This document shows positions 23,032 to 33,684 of a DNA stretch of 64,000 nucleotides, in pieces. The stretch is from Chalara sp. BL73 (Eukaryota > Ascomycota > Leotiomycetes > Helotiales), in assembly GCA_918026815.1 (NCBI GenBank), contig CAKJVC010000104.1:1-64000 (forward strand), read 5' to 3'. The notes under the pieces were generated by a model. It saw nothing but the letters and a program-made list of their open reading frames with translations. It was not told the origin of the DNA and searched no databases. A program made the position numbers and the translations under genes. Position 1 is the first letter of the stretch, and every line of letters begins with the position of its first letter.

Positions 23032-24202
23032 CTAGGGCGGCGTAGGATAGATCTTTGATCCCAGCGGAATTGGTAAGTCGCTGTTATCAGGAGTAGTAGG
23101 AATTTTATTTTCATGAATCCACCTCTCTACGCTCTCAATATCGCGGCATTTATGCCACGTGTTAAAATTCGCGAACGGATCGGGGCTTTGTTTGATCCAC
23201 TGGTGAGTTATGATGCCAACATCGGCATTGCACACTGGCAGTATCAACGTTAGTAGGTATTTTACATTGTAGATTTTACGTCACTGCAAAACTCGGAGAC
23301 CTACTGATATTTTGACGAAGCATTTCGATGCAATGAGCTTCCATGAAGTCAGCCAGGAATATTAGAGTTGAGATAGGGAAACTACTTAAGTGCAATTTCA
23401 CAGTCCAGGGGCGGTCCGTGAATTCCAAGGCCATGTGGTCCTTATCCATGTAATAATCCCTATGCACTCCTTTTCGGAGTAGATTGAGGCACTATTAGTT
23501 TAGTAAAGAAAACTGAACACCCAGGTGAACATAACGTACGTGCATGTGATGGCTAACTTCCAGAAATCCAATATATCCCCCTCCATACTCAGGAGTAAGC
23601 TTAGATGCATCTGGATCTGCTCCACGTAGTTGGAAGAATTGTTTATCTGGAATACTGGCATACTTGACTATCCAGACCTATGAGAAACGATTTGAAATTA
23701 TGGGTTAGTTAACAGAAGGAGGCTGACCGTAAGCCCATTTCTCCCATGCTGCGTCAACCTTTGGACTAGGATCACCAGTATACTCGTTAGAATAGCCTAG
23801 CGTTCCGTTGAATTTGACCATTTTATACCCCGGCTTCATCTCTTTCAGGACAGGTGCTGAAGCTCCCGTTAGTGGGAAACCCTTGGTCTATCTCAAGTAA
23901 CAGTCACACTTACAATAAGCAGAAGTATGCTCAAGACATTGCTGATCCAAGTTCACTGACCTTGAGCCCATCCAAAACATAAGGCCATTACTGATCAAAA
24001 ACAGGAACATTACGATACTAGCTACTATAGCTCTGGCTGTAAATCTCTTCTTGATCTTCCTCTGGTAGATCCCAAGCAGAGCTTCCCCTGGGTTCGCGAA
24101 GCCATCATCCGAAGCATCATCATCAGGTTGCTTCTCCAGAGACACACGAGTATAGGATGGTTGCGGTACCCCAAACATTATCAATTCTTCTTCTGATAGC
24201 AT
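23032..24202 (-). CDS. UstYa/DUF3328 protein B
   Basis: Complete UstYa-type protein spanning the right edge of the duplication. Exon 1 (MLSEEELIMFGVPQ) contains a membrane helix (IVASIVMFLFLISNGLMFWMG). Later exons give GGYIGFLEVSHHMHC with the first HxxHC (HHMHC), LLRKGVHRDYYM, then HLTHC across an intron as the second motif, followed by IEMLRQNIMCNADVGI. The C-terminus is WHKCRDIESVERWIHENKI, the usual DUF3328 ending. Only its last exon part is present in copy 1. Predicted to act in the secretory pathway on the cluster precursor. Start ATG at 24202. Confidence 0.85.
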
Positions 24203-25408
24203 CGATAGGACTTCGCTGGGCTAGAAGGGAAACCAGAGACATAAGACCAAAGTACGTCCAAATGGCAAGAAAGTTCTATAGATCAATGGATTCGATAGAA
24301 GTAAGTACTTTGTGGAAACTGGCATGAAGTCTCCATTATGGTGGCTTGCTGCCTCCTTTACTCCTCCGCATTAATAAGTACAAATTGGGAAGGTGCTGAG
24401 AATGCAGACTCGGCGTTATGTGTTCTATCGTTTCCTAGCTCTTTGAAACAGACGTGCCACACTAGAGACCAATGGCCACTGCATTATTTTTGATGATATA
24501 AGCCCACATGTTGCATTGCATATTACGCTCATAATGGCGCCACTTCTAATCCTGGTGGACCTGTATTAGAATCGCCTGGTAGAAGTTCCCACAAATATAA
24601 TACTCTTAATATCTGTATAGTCAGGTCGCCGGCGATCATCATTCCCCCACCCACCTTAGCCGAAAAATTCAAGAGGCGAACTAGGATTTAACTGACTTAA
24701 GGAGACTTTAGCAGGGCGTGGTTTTTTTACCTGCCTATTCAAGCTCGTCTGCTAGCCACTGGACTCCATGGGCGCTCTTACATCGACACAAAGTATATTG
24801 CACTTGCATATACGAATAAGAGCTGTTTCCTAATCTTTGAACGGCTGTATCACAAATTCCACCCAAAGTTGCTAAAGTGGGTCTCTGGATCCTACTATAT
24901 TGAAAATCCTATGGTATATTTGGTCCATAGCTCTATTATGTGTTAATGCAAAGATAGTCACATAGCATTACGCGGCGGATGAGCTACAAGCCGCCAGATC
25001 AAGGCCATTTCGCCCTTTTGAAGATGCCTGACTTTTGTTTCGCCGTTGAGAAATTTCTAGTTGTGCCGCTTCTTCCGCCTTATTCTTGAGCTGACCTTTT
25101 GTGGCAGCTGGTGGATGGACCATGCAACTAAACCCTCAGTCGTTTGATCCATCAGTTCTTCGCCGCCCGTTGCTTAATATCCCTGTAGTCAATTTCCCCC
25201 TCATTCTTCAACCTCAGAATTTGGGCTTTATTTTTCACAAATTGCAGAAATAGGTCATCTAGCCATCCTAGCTCCACTCTACTCAAACCCGGCATTATAA
25301 CCTTATAAATCTCTTGTATTGCCCTCTGCAGCGTTCTACACATTTGAATTGCTCAGCTCAGATTCACTTCTTAAGAATTCAATAATTGTACCACTTGCTC
25401 TTCCCAAC
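24203..25408. other. Intergenic, promoter region of UstYa B and precursor gene
   Basis: About 1.2 kb between a minus-strand gene and the plus-strand precursor, so a shared divergent promoter. A TATAAAT box lies at 25304-25310. I see no convincing gene; a 63-residue minus-strand ORF at 25152-25343 has no recognisable motif. Confidence 0.5.
25304..25310 (+). promoter_or_regulatory. TATA box of the RiPP precursor gene
   Basis: TATAAAT about 100 nt upstream of the ATG at 25409, a normal distance allowing a 5' leader of about 70 nt. Confidence 0.45.
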
Positions 25409-25987
25409 ATGGTCCGCCTCACTAGCTTGCTTGTCTCTGCCTTGCTATCTCTGGCGACAGCTGCGCCGTTTCCTCATGGCGACCACATAGAGGGCAAAGT
25501 CTCTGCTCGAGAACCAACCAACATCTACCCTTCCGTGAGCTTTTTAGGAGATCCGGAGGCTGAGAAGGTCAAACGAACCAACATCTACCCTTCCGTGAGC
25601 TTTTTAGGAGATCCAGAGGCCGAGAAGGTCAAACGAACCAATATCTACCCTTCCGTGAGCTTTTTAGGAGATCCAGAGGCTGAAAAAGTTAAACGAACCA
25701 ACATCTACCCTTCCGTGAGCTTTTTAGGAGATCCGGAGGCTGAGAAGGTCAAACGAACCAACATCTACCCTTCCGTGAGCTTTTTAGGAGATCCAGAGGC
25801 CGAGAAGGTCAAACGAACCAATATCTACCCTTCCGTGAGCTTTTTAGGAGATCCAGAGGCTGAAAAAGTTAAACGAACCAACATCTACCCTTCCGTGAGC
25901 TTTTTAGGAGATCCAGAGGCTGAGAAGGTCAAACGAACCAACATCTACCCATCCGTCACTCTAGCTGGAGACCCAGAGGCCGAATAG
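25409..25987 (+). CDS. Repeat-containing RiPP precursor (Kex2-processed, dikaritin type)
   Basis: 192 residues, no intron. Residues 1-19 are a signal peptide (MVRLTSLLVSALLSLATA, then APFPHG). From residue 37 there are eight repeats: seven identical 20-mers beginning TNIYPSVSFLGD and ending EAEKVKR, and a shorter last unit reading TNIYPSVTLAGDPEAE. Lys-Arg at each repeat end is a Kex2 site. The stretch constant in all eight units, TNIYPSV, is the best candidate core; the SFL/TLA part varies and GDPEAE looks like an acidic spacer. Such precursors are cut by Kex2 and cyclised by UstYa proteins, and five canonical UstYa genes surround it. The mature product is unknown. I use the MVRLTS start because upstream in-frame sequence is not signal-like. 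Confidence 0.92.
   Translation: MVRLTSLLVSALLSLATAAPFPHGDHIEGKVSAREPTNIYPSVSFLGDPEAEKVKRTNIYPSVSFLGDPEAEKVKRTNIYPSVSFLGDPEAEKVKRTNIYPSVSFLGDPEAEKVKRTNIYPSVSFLGDPEAEKVKRTNIYPSVSFLGDPEAEKVKRTNIYPSVSFLGDPEAEKVKRTNIYPSVTLAGDPEAE
25517..25984 (+). repeat. Eight tandem 60-nt repeats within the precursor gene
   Basis: Unit length is exactly 60 nt, starting 25517, 25577 and so on to 25937. Synonymous differences (ccggaggct/gagaag; ccagaggcc/gagaag with aatatc next; ccagaggct/gaaaaagtt) give the order A-B-C-A-B-C-D-E, so a three-unit block was duplicated. Confidence 0.95.
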
Positions 25988-26835
25988 GGCAGTGAAGGTC
26001 TACGCCCAGGATTATGGGGTTTCCTGTTCGTCAGTCAATTTTGGAAAGGGAAGGAGGTCTATGAAGAGAAGTTTTGTGCGCGGCAAAGTGATTTCTAGTG
26101 GAGGACATGCTACATGGAACAAGCTTAGCGGGTGGGGATCTCTTCCAAATGCAAGATCAACTGCCTCCCAACCATTAATTGAAATTTCCTTCTGTAAATG
26201 TGATTAATCTCGCACTTCCGACGAAAGCTATCACTGTATTGACGTTGTGCCTTCCCACTTTTCTATTCCCAGAGATATTCTGTGATCAACGGCCAAGGCT
26301 TGGCTTGGCTTGGCTTCACTACGCCGTCAGGTTACATCACAGCGACGCGTCGCAGGAACCCCTCGCTGACATGCATAGCGAAGGCGATCCGCTATGTGTA
26401 GCAGCGAAGGCTTCCCCGCATGTCAATCCCTAGTAAATATTCCGGGATAGACCTTACCTGTGACCCTGATGCCACGTCTGACGTTTATTGTGTCAGCACT
26501 ATCTACAAGGATTTCGCAGGAAGCTGCTAACTTAGTGACCCATAGTGTAAGATGGAATCTACGGTCAGCCTGACAGATTCGGCATTGTCTCAGTTAAGAA
26601 TGTTAACAACGCTATATTTGTTCTACGCCACTATCATGTTAGTTTTCCATAGTGTGTATGTAGTATTCCGCCGCTGGCATCTAACCCATTACTTAGATCT
26701 TGAGCATCTTGATACCTAACTACAACTTACCTGAGCAGCACAACGAATAGCTGGAATACCAAAATTTTCGATTTTTCATTCCCAGTAATCTTTTTTAGGT
26801 TTGACCGATATACGACCTAGCATATCCGATACACT
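25988..26835. other. Intergenic after precursor
   Basis: About 850 nt. Contains four GGCTT units near 26295-26315. No gene supported. Confidence 0.5.
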
Positions 26836-27614
26836 ATGGATACCATCTACAAGAAAGTGTATGATAATCGTTCAACTTAGCTTAACTATAGACTGACTGT
26901 ATCTTTAGTATCAGCACTTCCGACGAGGATGGAATTGATTCACCTGAAGATTACCTATTGGAGAGTGAGAAGCAAGATGTGCATACTCCTAACCGCCTCC
27001 AATACCTTCGCCTGCCATTCACCAGGTTGAAATCAAACTTCAAACCGGTAACATACGGTCGTGAGAGATCTAATCGTACCGTTCTCTCAATTCTGAGCTA
27101 CCTCATTTTCTGGAGCCTCGCTCTCTGGGGGACTATCAGCCTTGGTCTATACGCACACAAATATATTTCTGACCACCGTGTCATTGATTGCTCGTGTGGT
27201 GCGTCTATAGCTGAAGCCATGTTCAAAGGCTGCAAGTATGATACCATGGCCGCTGCGTGGCTACCACCTGCCTGTCGCGACGACGAACTTAGTAGCCAAT
27301 TTAACCAAGCTGGGCCAGGGCCTGACGGGCAGTGGTACTACTGGGCCGACCGAAATCAGACAAAGCTGCTTAGCCTGACGGAGCTATCCCAACTGGCTGA
27401 TTCGGGTCGACCATTCTTCACCACGTGGGATTGGCATGTTGCACACTGCTTCTGGAGGTGGAGGAAGCAGATTCGTGGAAGGGGCATAATGGCGGCTCAT
27501 CTGGATGCGGATGACGCATATGGGCATATTATGCACTGTGAAGAGATCATGAAAGCTGATCCGAAGGCGGTGGTTGCCTCAGGAGTAGCTTTGAATGGCT
27601 CAACTTTCTCTTAG
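26836..27614 (+). CDS. Divergent UstYa-like membrane protein 1 (twin HxxHC)
   Basis: Two exons: short exon 26836-26858 (MDTIYKK), intron 26859-26908, then a long exon. After an acidic tail (SPEDYLLESEK) there is one membrane helix (SYLIFWSLALWGTISLGLYA), then CSCGASIAEAMFKGCKYDTM, AAWLPPACRDDELSSQF and GPGPDGQWYYWAD. Two HxxHC motifs follow: WHVAHCFWRWRK and YGHIMHCEE. This is a fungal family of unknown function often found in secondary-metabolite clusters; it shares the helix-plus-two-HxxHC plan with UstYa but not its wording. An oxidative role is inferred. Its closest relative in the window is at 29390-30189. Confidence 0.75.
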
Positions 27615-27888
27615 TGAACAGCATATGGGAACTTGCAACGGCCTTTCGGACACCATTTCTTTTCATAATTTCAAGTTTTTGCGTGGATATCCGTACATGA
27701 TGATATCAATCAATTATGAAAGCCCCATGAAATCTATCCCAGAGTGTTTAATCCTTTAACTAGTTCACGTTGTGTCTCAGTTTGAAACTATCATGTGTAA
27801 TAAATCTTTATAGTTATTTCAGTATCTTATGATGATCAGCCCCGAAGCCAGAATGCACTACACATTTTACTATACTCCGAATCACAAC

Positions 27889-28819
27889 TCATGTAGTTAA
27901 ATCTTCAAATGGAAATAATTTCCTTAACGTTGGTTTGAGCTCTGTCCAACGATTTTGATATGTCCAATCAAATAGCGCTCTAAAATCGCGGCATTGATGC
28001 GGGTTCTCATTTCCAAAACCAAGGAAATTTTCTGTGGGGTCCAGTGTAATGTCCGCGTTGCACACCAGTGATTGTCGAATCCAGTCCACACAGTGAAGAA
28101 TGTGTTGAAATGACAGAATTTTAATATTATACTTAGGATCTGACTCGCGCCTTTCCATATGATTCTCAATCATTTGCTGTTACGAAATTTAGTCAATGCG
28201 CGTTGGAGATAGTTTTAACTTACAAGGCAGTGTAGCTGGTGAAATACGGCCACTTGATAAATACTGTGACCGCTGTTTGTGGGTGATTCCTTGGAGGGTA
28301 CAAGTTGTTGCTCTCGAGCCCAAGTTGTGGGTACTGATACTACGCCTTCTCCTTCTAACCATGCCTGAGCTTCAATTCTTCGCAACAAAGACTTATTTCA
28401 TAACCACTCACCTGGAATCAGGTTTCTCCAGAAGGTAGAATCAGATCCCGGAATTCTCATGGTAGTGCCTTCAAAGTATATGTCGTAGAATGCAACTGTC
28501 GTGTTGTAGTCCTTGAAACGTCCATCTGAAGTGGAAAAATAATCATATGTCAGTAAGAAAGCTAATATCATCGGTTACACATGCTACGAAATACCAGCTC
28601 ACAATCGCTTTGATAGCCCGGGTTCCCTCGCTGACTATACACTGTTCCCACCCAATATAAAAAAACAATGGCAACATTGATGAGCTCCAGAGATACCAAA
28701 ATCAGGATGATTGATCGACGCCGTTTTGAACATCGACTGCATTGAGTCTCATATACGAACTCGTCATCGGAATTTCCATCGGGTAGAAATGCATACTTTT
28801 GTTTCGGAGAAGCCATCAT
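27889..28819 (-). CDS. UstYa/DUF3328 protein C
   Basis: Intact UstYa-type protein. Exon 1 carries MMASPKQKYAFLPDG and a membrane helix (IILILVSLELINVAIVFLYWVG). After introns with donors gtgagc, gtgagt and gtaagt the protein gives YNTTVAFYDIYFEG, AQAWLEGEGVVSV, the first HxxHC in VAVFHQLHCL, and the second in LSFQHILHCVDWIRQSLVC with NADITL, then HQCRDFRALFDWTYQNR. Convergent with the gene ending at 27614. An upstream in-frame Met at 28873 would add 18 residues; I chose the MM pair at 28819 because the extra stretch is hydrophobic and unlike the family's tail. Confidence 0.85.
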
Positions 28820-28873
28820 TGCCCTTGACTTAGGGGACTCAATGAGAAACACAATTACTGACAAACGTGGCAT

Positions 28874-29389
28874 ACTGCTATACAGGATTATGGTCAGGGG
28901 GTATCTAAAGTATTTTGTAGGATGAAATTAGTAATTGATAAGTCCACCTCCACCTTATATACGAAGTCGCCATAAAGCTGAAACCACCAAAATTTGCATT
29001 AGGGTTATAGTATCTTACATATTTGAAAGTGGGTCTGCGAAACCTAAATCAGTCATACCGATGCCGCATAAGCGCCTTATGAAAGGCGAAAGCCGGAATT
29101 TAGGTGAAAGCCCCGCATATCTCGGCATACGGAATATCTAGCCTCACACCAGGGAAGGTGTGTTCCATCCAGTGAGCTTGGATATCTTTGACTAGGCATA
29201 GAGTTGTAGTAAAGAAAATCCCACTATCAAAAACTCAGGTATCTGAGCGATCCCCTTCCACAATCATCTGGCCTATTTGGTCAGATAATATCCTAAATAA
29301 TTTGTCCCTACATAAGTCAGTTTTAAATTCTCACCGGAAAGATCACTACCCAGCACAACTACTTCATCAAGAATATCAGAAGGTACTAA
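28874..29389. other. Intergenic
   Basis: Divergent spacer between UstYa C and the next plus-strand gene. No gene seen. Confidence 0.45.
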
Positions 29390-30189
29390 ATGTTAACAAT
29401 GGGTGATGAGTAAGATATCACATTAGTCCACGCTTTCTAATGGGATTTTGAAAAGAGATTCTGATATCAAGATATAGCTCGAATTCTTTAGCTCAAAGCC
29501 ACCAAAGAAGCCAAACTGGTTATGACTATCTCCTCTCTACGGAAGAGAAAGAAATATTCGACAACGATTTTGAAAGGCGACAGCCAGGAAATATCAGAAA
29601 AAGCTGGTGTTTTTTCATCTGCAAAATGGCCTGGAAACTAGCTATCACTTTTCTAACACTTTGGGGACTTCTCAATATCAGTCAGAGCTATATAGTTTCT
29701 CTCCTACCACCCAGAGTGGCTGACTGTAATTGCGGAAGCTCAATTAAAGAGGCAATTGCCAATGGGTGCAAATACGATGCGATGGCTACTTCATGGCTTC
29801 CTCCAATTTGCCGTGACGACGAGCTTTCTGCCCAATTCGACTCTGCAGGTCCTGGAGGCGCGTGGACCTATTATGCAAATCAGGACGGAAATCAAACTTT
29901 AACTATAGAAGAGGTATCTCTACTAGCAGAGAAGAAAGGTCGTGAGGCAGAATTTTGGACTACACATGAGTGGCATATTAATCACTGCTTATACTATTGG
30001 CGTAAGGAGAGCCTTGCGCGCAAAAGTGGCGGAAACTTGATTCTGGAGAGTAGTTTTGAAGGCGACTATCACGTGCACCACTGTGAGGAAGTACTGAGGT
30101 CCTGCAGACCACTTGAGGAGATCAATACACGAAGCAGTGCGGGGCTTAATTCGGACTTGGTAGAGGGAGACAGTGTTACTAAGCAGTGA
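29390..30189 (+). CDS. Divergent UstYa-like membrane protein 2 (twin HxxHC)
   Basis: Same family as 26836-27614. The long exon runs open from 29492 (after ttctttag) and reads TGYDYLLSTEEKEIF, a membrane helix (LAITFLTLWGLLNISQSYIV), CNCGSSIKEAIANGCKYDAM, SWLPPICRDDELSAQF, then HxxHC motifs in WHINHCLYYWRK and YHVHHCEE. A tiny first exon from ATG 29390 with donor gtgatg would join in frame; that part is inferred, and the next in-frame ATG is 29626. The spacing and wording closely follow the other member, so the pair probably arose by gene duplication and acts in the same pathway. Confidence 0.7.
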
Positions 30190-31094
30190 GGTTGCTGACC
30201 CAATTTTGATTGTGGACAAGAATAGAGAAAACGTCGAAGTGACAGTCGTACCCCCCAAAGTTTCTACTACTACCGTGAATTCGATTCATTACTGGTTAGT
30301 TATAATAGCAAGGCTGCTGGCATAAGATTATTAATATCCAGCGATAATGGTTAAGTACGCCTCACTATGGTTTATCGAAGCCCTATTAAGAGCGACGAAC
30401 CTATAAGCAACAAGGATCTATGCTCCATATACACTTTATGTTCGTGCTTACGTGCATAAAGCTGACAAAGGAAAGTATCTATAATACATTATTGATTCTT
30501 AATCTCTTTTCCGGTTAGCCCACCTGAATTTTTCCATAGCAAGAATACTACATTGGCATATATTACAGTGCCATTATGGGTTTTAAAAATTTGAGTTGCT
30601 CAGTTTAGTGCCGTTTTGGAATAGTAGTATTGACATCTTTCTTTCCCCACAGTAGCTAGCGCTTATTCTATTTTTTTTATTGCATACGCGTGCTTATGCA
30701 CATGCATGCATGTATCTGCAGGCAGGATTGTGACGGCGGGATGGTAACCGAGCTAGTGGGCTCGTCGCTAATCGCCTACAACTCCTATTTCTCTCTCCGA
30801 AAATTTACACATTGTGTAGCCACCTCAGTAACACTTTCGGCATGATATATGGCGTATTATTTCCACCAATTGTTAATTTGCGACGGCCCGCTGGTGCTGC
30901 AACTGTAGGTCAGCTGAAACTTGAAAGCTTCTGTGGATTCTCCACAGATGGGCAAATTGCGTCAGCAGTCTTCACTATTTCCAGTATCTCGCGATGCCCT
31001 TCACATATGAGCTTCTGATGCTTCGTGTGTATTATACCTAGACCAAGTTCTACTTACATCTGTCTACCAATCTTTGCCTGCAAGCAAGAACGAT
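30190..31094. other. Intergenic
   Basis: About 900 nt between two plus-strand cluster genes, with a short run of gcatgcatg-type alternation near 30700. No gene supported. Confidence 0.45.
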
Positions 31095-32053
31095 ATGTCA
31101 TCAGTTCCAAGTTCTGAAGATGAAATATTACTACCTAAGACAGAGAGAGAAAACGAGTTACATGAACATCGCTTCCTCAAGAAGTTGAAGCACAGGACTA
31201 AAACAAAAGGTTTACGGGGGAAATCTACCTTACTCGCAGTTCTGCTGAGTTTAGTCACTTCAGTCATTGCAATTCTAATTATGCATAATATTATACTGTC
31301 TCAGTTCGAACATTTTAAAGATGAAAGAACAAGCACTCTCCCAGGTTTGGGCATTCCAAGCTGTATGTTAGAGTTATGGCCGCAAGTATATGAATTTAAA
31401 GGATAAAACTCACCACATGGCTTAGTGGGAACGACGCAATCCGTCTTCATGCCGGAACAAATATACCGCCAGCCGCCATCGAATGCCAGCTATCAAGCCT
31501 GGATGAAATTATTTCCGAGTACGTACTCAATGTCTCCCCACAACTTCACGGTAAATCAAAATCTTGATTAACTTATATAATAAACAGAAGGAAAAGGCTA
31601 TGTATCTCTTTTCAAAATGCGCGAAGTGGGGAGAATCCCAGATTTCATTGAGCATGAGAGCGCAGACGGGACAGGACGTTTCTGTATCGCAGCGTTCCAT
31701 CAAATGCACTGCCTGGTATGTTTGAGACCTAAACATAAACTCCTCTCTGAAATTATTTCTCATGCGATATCCAGTATCTCCTTCAATCAGCATTATGGGC
31801 TGCTCTAGATGGGACGATCCACGCTCCAAGCTCTCACACTCTCCACTGCCTGGACTATCTGCGGACTAGCATTATATGTGCGGCTGATACAACATTGGAG
31901 CCGTTCAAATCAAGATTTAGTGGTTTTGCCGGAGGCAACGCAGTTGACGGATTTGGGTCAAACCACCAATGCCGCAACTTTGATGAATTGTATCACTGGG
32001 CTGAGAGAATGCGATACAATGATGATACAGATGCGGAAAGGTTCGAAGGATAG
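31095..32053 (+). CDS. UstYa/DUF3328 protein D
   Basis: Intact across four exons. Exon 1 (MSSVPSSEDEILLPKTE) has a basic stretch and a membrane helix (STLLAVLLSLVTSVIAILIM). Then GTTQSVFMPEQIYRQPPSN, YQAWMKLFP, EGKGYVSLFKM, the first HxxHC in AAFHQMHCL, and the second in SHTLHCLDYLRTSIIC followed by AADTTLEPF. The ending NHQCRNFDELYHWAERMR is the standard DUF3328 terminus. The introns start gtatgt, gtacgt and gtatgt. Predicted single-pass secretory-pathway oxidase of the cluster. The wording around the second motif is closest to classic UstYa. Confidence 0.87.
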
Positions 32054-32436
32054 TTCAAAATTTTAATCTAGCCATTCAAGCACCGCTCTAAAGAGATGTC
32101 CTATAAAAAGACACCTTCAATATCACAAACTATGTATGAATCTAGTATAGCCCTGTATCCTATGAATAGTGACTACAAATGGCCTTTCGAGCAAAGACTA
32201 GGAAATGGAAATGTAGAAATGTAAGATTTCGCGGCGTTCCAGTGGTACGGAGATGCCCGGTCCGTAGTCTAACAGCCAATGACGACCTAGTGGGTATTAC
32301 TAAAGGCGCATAAGTCAAGCAAAGCTTTCTGTTCGGTCTTCTCCATTCTCTCATCTATATTCCCCCGTTACGAATAGAAATACGTCGAATAGGATCACAA
32401 CACAGCAAGCACAACACATCATTGAAACTATTAAAT
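32054..32436. other. Intergenic
   Basis: About 380 nt between UstYa D and UstYa E. No gene seen. Confidence 0.45.
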
Positions 32437-33425
32437 ATGAAAGCCATCACTGGTATAGATGATCATAAGTATGAGCCGCTAGGAAACCTGGAGTCACAAT
32501 GCGAAAGGGACAACTTAGTGCTTCCGGAGGAAACCGGCCCTAGACACAAATCCCTTCTTAGATGGACTTGTAACGATAGCTTCCTTTCTAAAGGCTTTAC
32601 GAGATATCTTATTAACAGCTTGCCTTGGATTCTCGTCTTCATCCTCTCAGCAGCACTGGTCTATAGTTATATTACTCGACCTTTGAATGCTCAACTATTA
32701 TATTGTACGTATTCTGAGAAATAGAATTTCTTTGGCAGCAATGGCACGAAGAAACGATAAGTGGCTTACTTGGTTTCGTGAATGGACAGCTCCAGCAAAT
32801 AGCATTATCAGATATAATACACAAGTCTTTCACTACGATATTGATACCCGCTATCAGGATGATCCATCGCCAGAAGTTGACAAGGCGTGGGAAGATCTGT
32901 TTGACTGTAAGGCATCCCGTCTCTTACTCCTAGTTCCAATTCAACGGGCATCAAAATATACTGACATTTTCTTCATAAATAGTCGGTGGCATCAAACTTA
33001 ACTCATTCGAAGCTGCCCATATTCCCAACAAAACATGGCCAATAGCACAGGAATCGGGATCTTACTACGCAACTCTTTCTGTCTTCCACAACCTTCACTG
33101 TTTGAATAACATCCGTAAAGCTTTATATCCATCTTACTATAACGTCGCCCCAATCCTAAAACAAGGACATATGCCACACTGCCTGGACTTACTACGACAG
33201 AGCATTATGTGCAGTTCGGATATATCGGTTACCGTGTGGCAATGGGTGGACCGTGATGGAAAGGCAGAGCAGCTTGTTAGTGTGCCACACACTTGTCGAA
33301 ATTTTGAGACAATTAGGAAATGGGCTCTAGGCAGGAAGATGGATGTGTCGTTTGATGCCACTACAGACTTAAGGTCCGACCCTTTGGCTGGTGAGGTACC
33401 AGCGGAGTTGCAGGAGTCTACGTAA
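32437..33425 (+). CDS. UstYa/DUF3328 protein E
   Basis: Three exons. Exon 1 starts MKAITGIDDHKYEPLGNLES and holds a membrane helix (LINSLPWILVFILSAALVYSYI). Exon 2 gives MARRNDKWLTWFREW and the typical DDPSPEVDKAWEDLFD. Exon 3 reads GGIKLNSFEAAHIP, the first HxxHC in VFHNLHCLNNIRKALYP and the second in GHMPHCLDLLRQSIMC with SSDISV, then HTCRNFETIRKWA. Intact and in the same direction as UstYa D, which ends 383 nt upstream. Confidence 0.87.
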
Positions 33426-33684
33426 TTTGTATGTGCCTGGAACGGTAACTTGATAGCTGACAATGCTTCATGTAGATATTCATATAGCTAGAATATACTA
33501 CCAAGTAGGCGTAAATAAATCACGGGAGGAAACAATGTACTACCTAAACTGCGTGTGTGGTATCCCCAGTAGCTGACTAAGTAGGGACTTTAGTATATTT
33601 CCGAGGCTTACCTCACCCCACAACCTCCATTCTACATTTTCTGTACCTTAATGCTTCAGAGAGCTTTTTTTTGGTAGCCACAGT

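Larger units (their letters stand above)
11598..23202. repeat. Tandem duplication, copy 2 (about 11.6 kb)
   Basis: Second copy of the block at 159-11597, same orientation. It lacks the first FMO exon because the junction falls inside it. It runs on without interruption into the complete second UstYa gene at its right end. Both regulators and both UstYa genes read open here, whereas the FMO carries frameshifts. I found no microhomology of more than about one base at the junction. Confidence 0.95.

Noticed and set aside
25152..25343. 63-residue minus-strand ORF before the precursor
   Set aside because: Begins without a clear promoter, overlaps the precursor's TATA region, no recognisable motif.
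25517..25984. CRISPR-like array
   Set aside because: The 60-nt units are contiguous coding repeats without spacers, in a fungal genome.
25409..25987. Alpha-type mating pheromone precursor
   Set aside because: Signal peptide plus Lys-Arg repeats also fits pheromone precursors, but the repeats lack the Trp-Cys...Cys-Trp pheromone core and the gene sits among UstYa genes.
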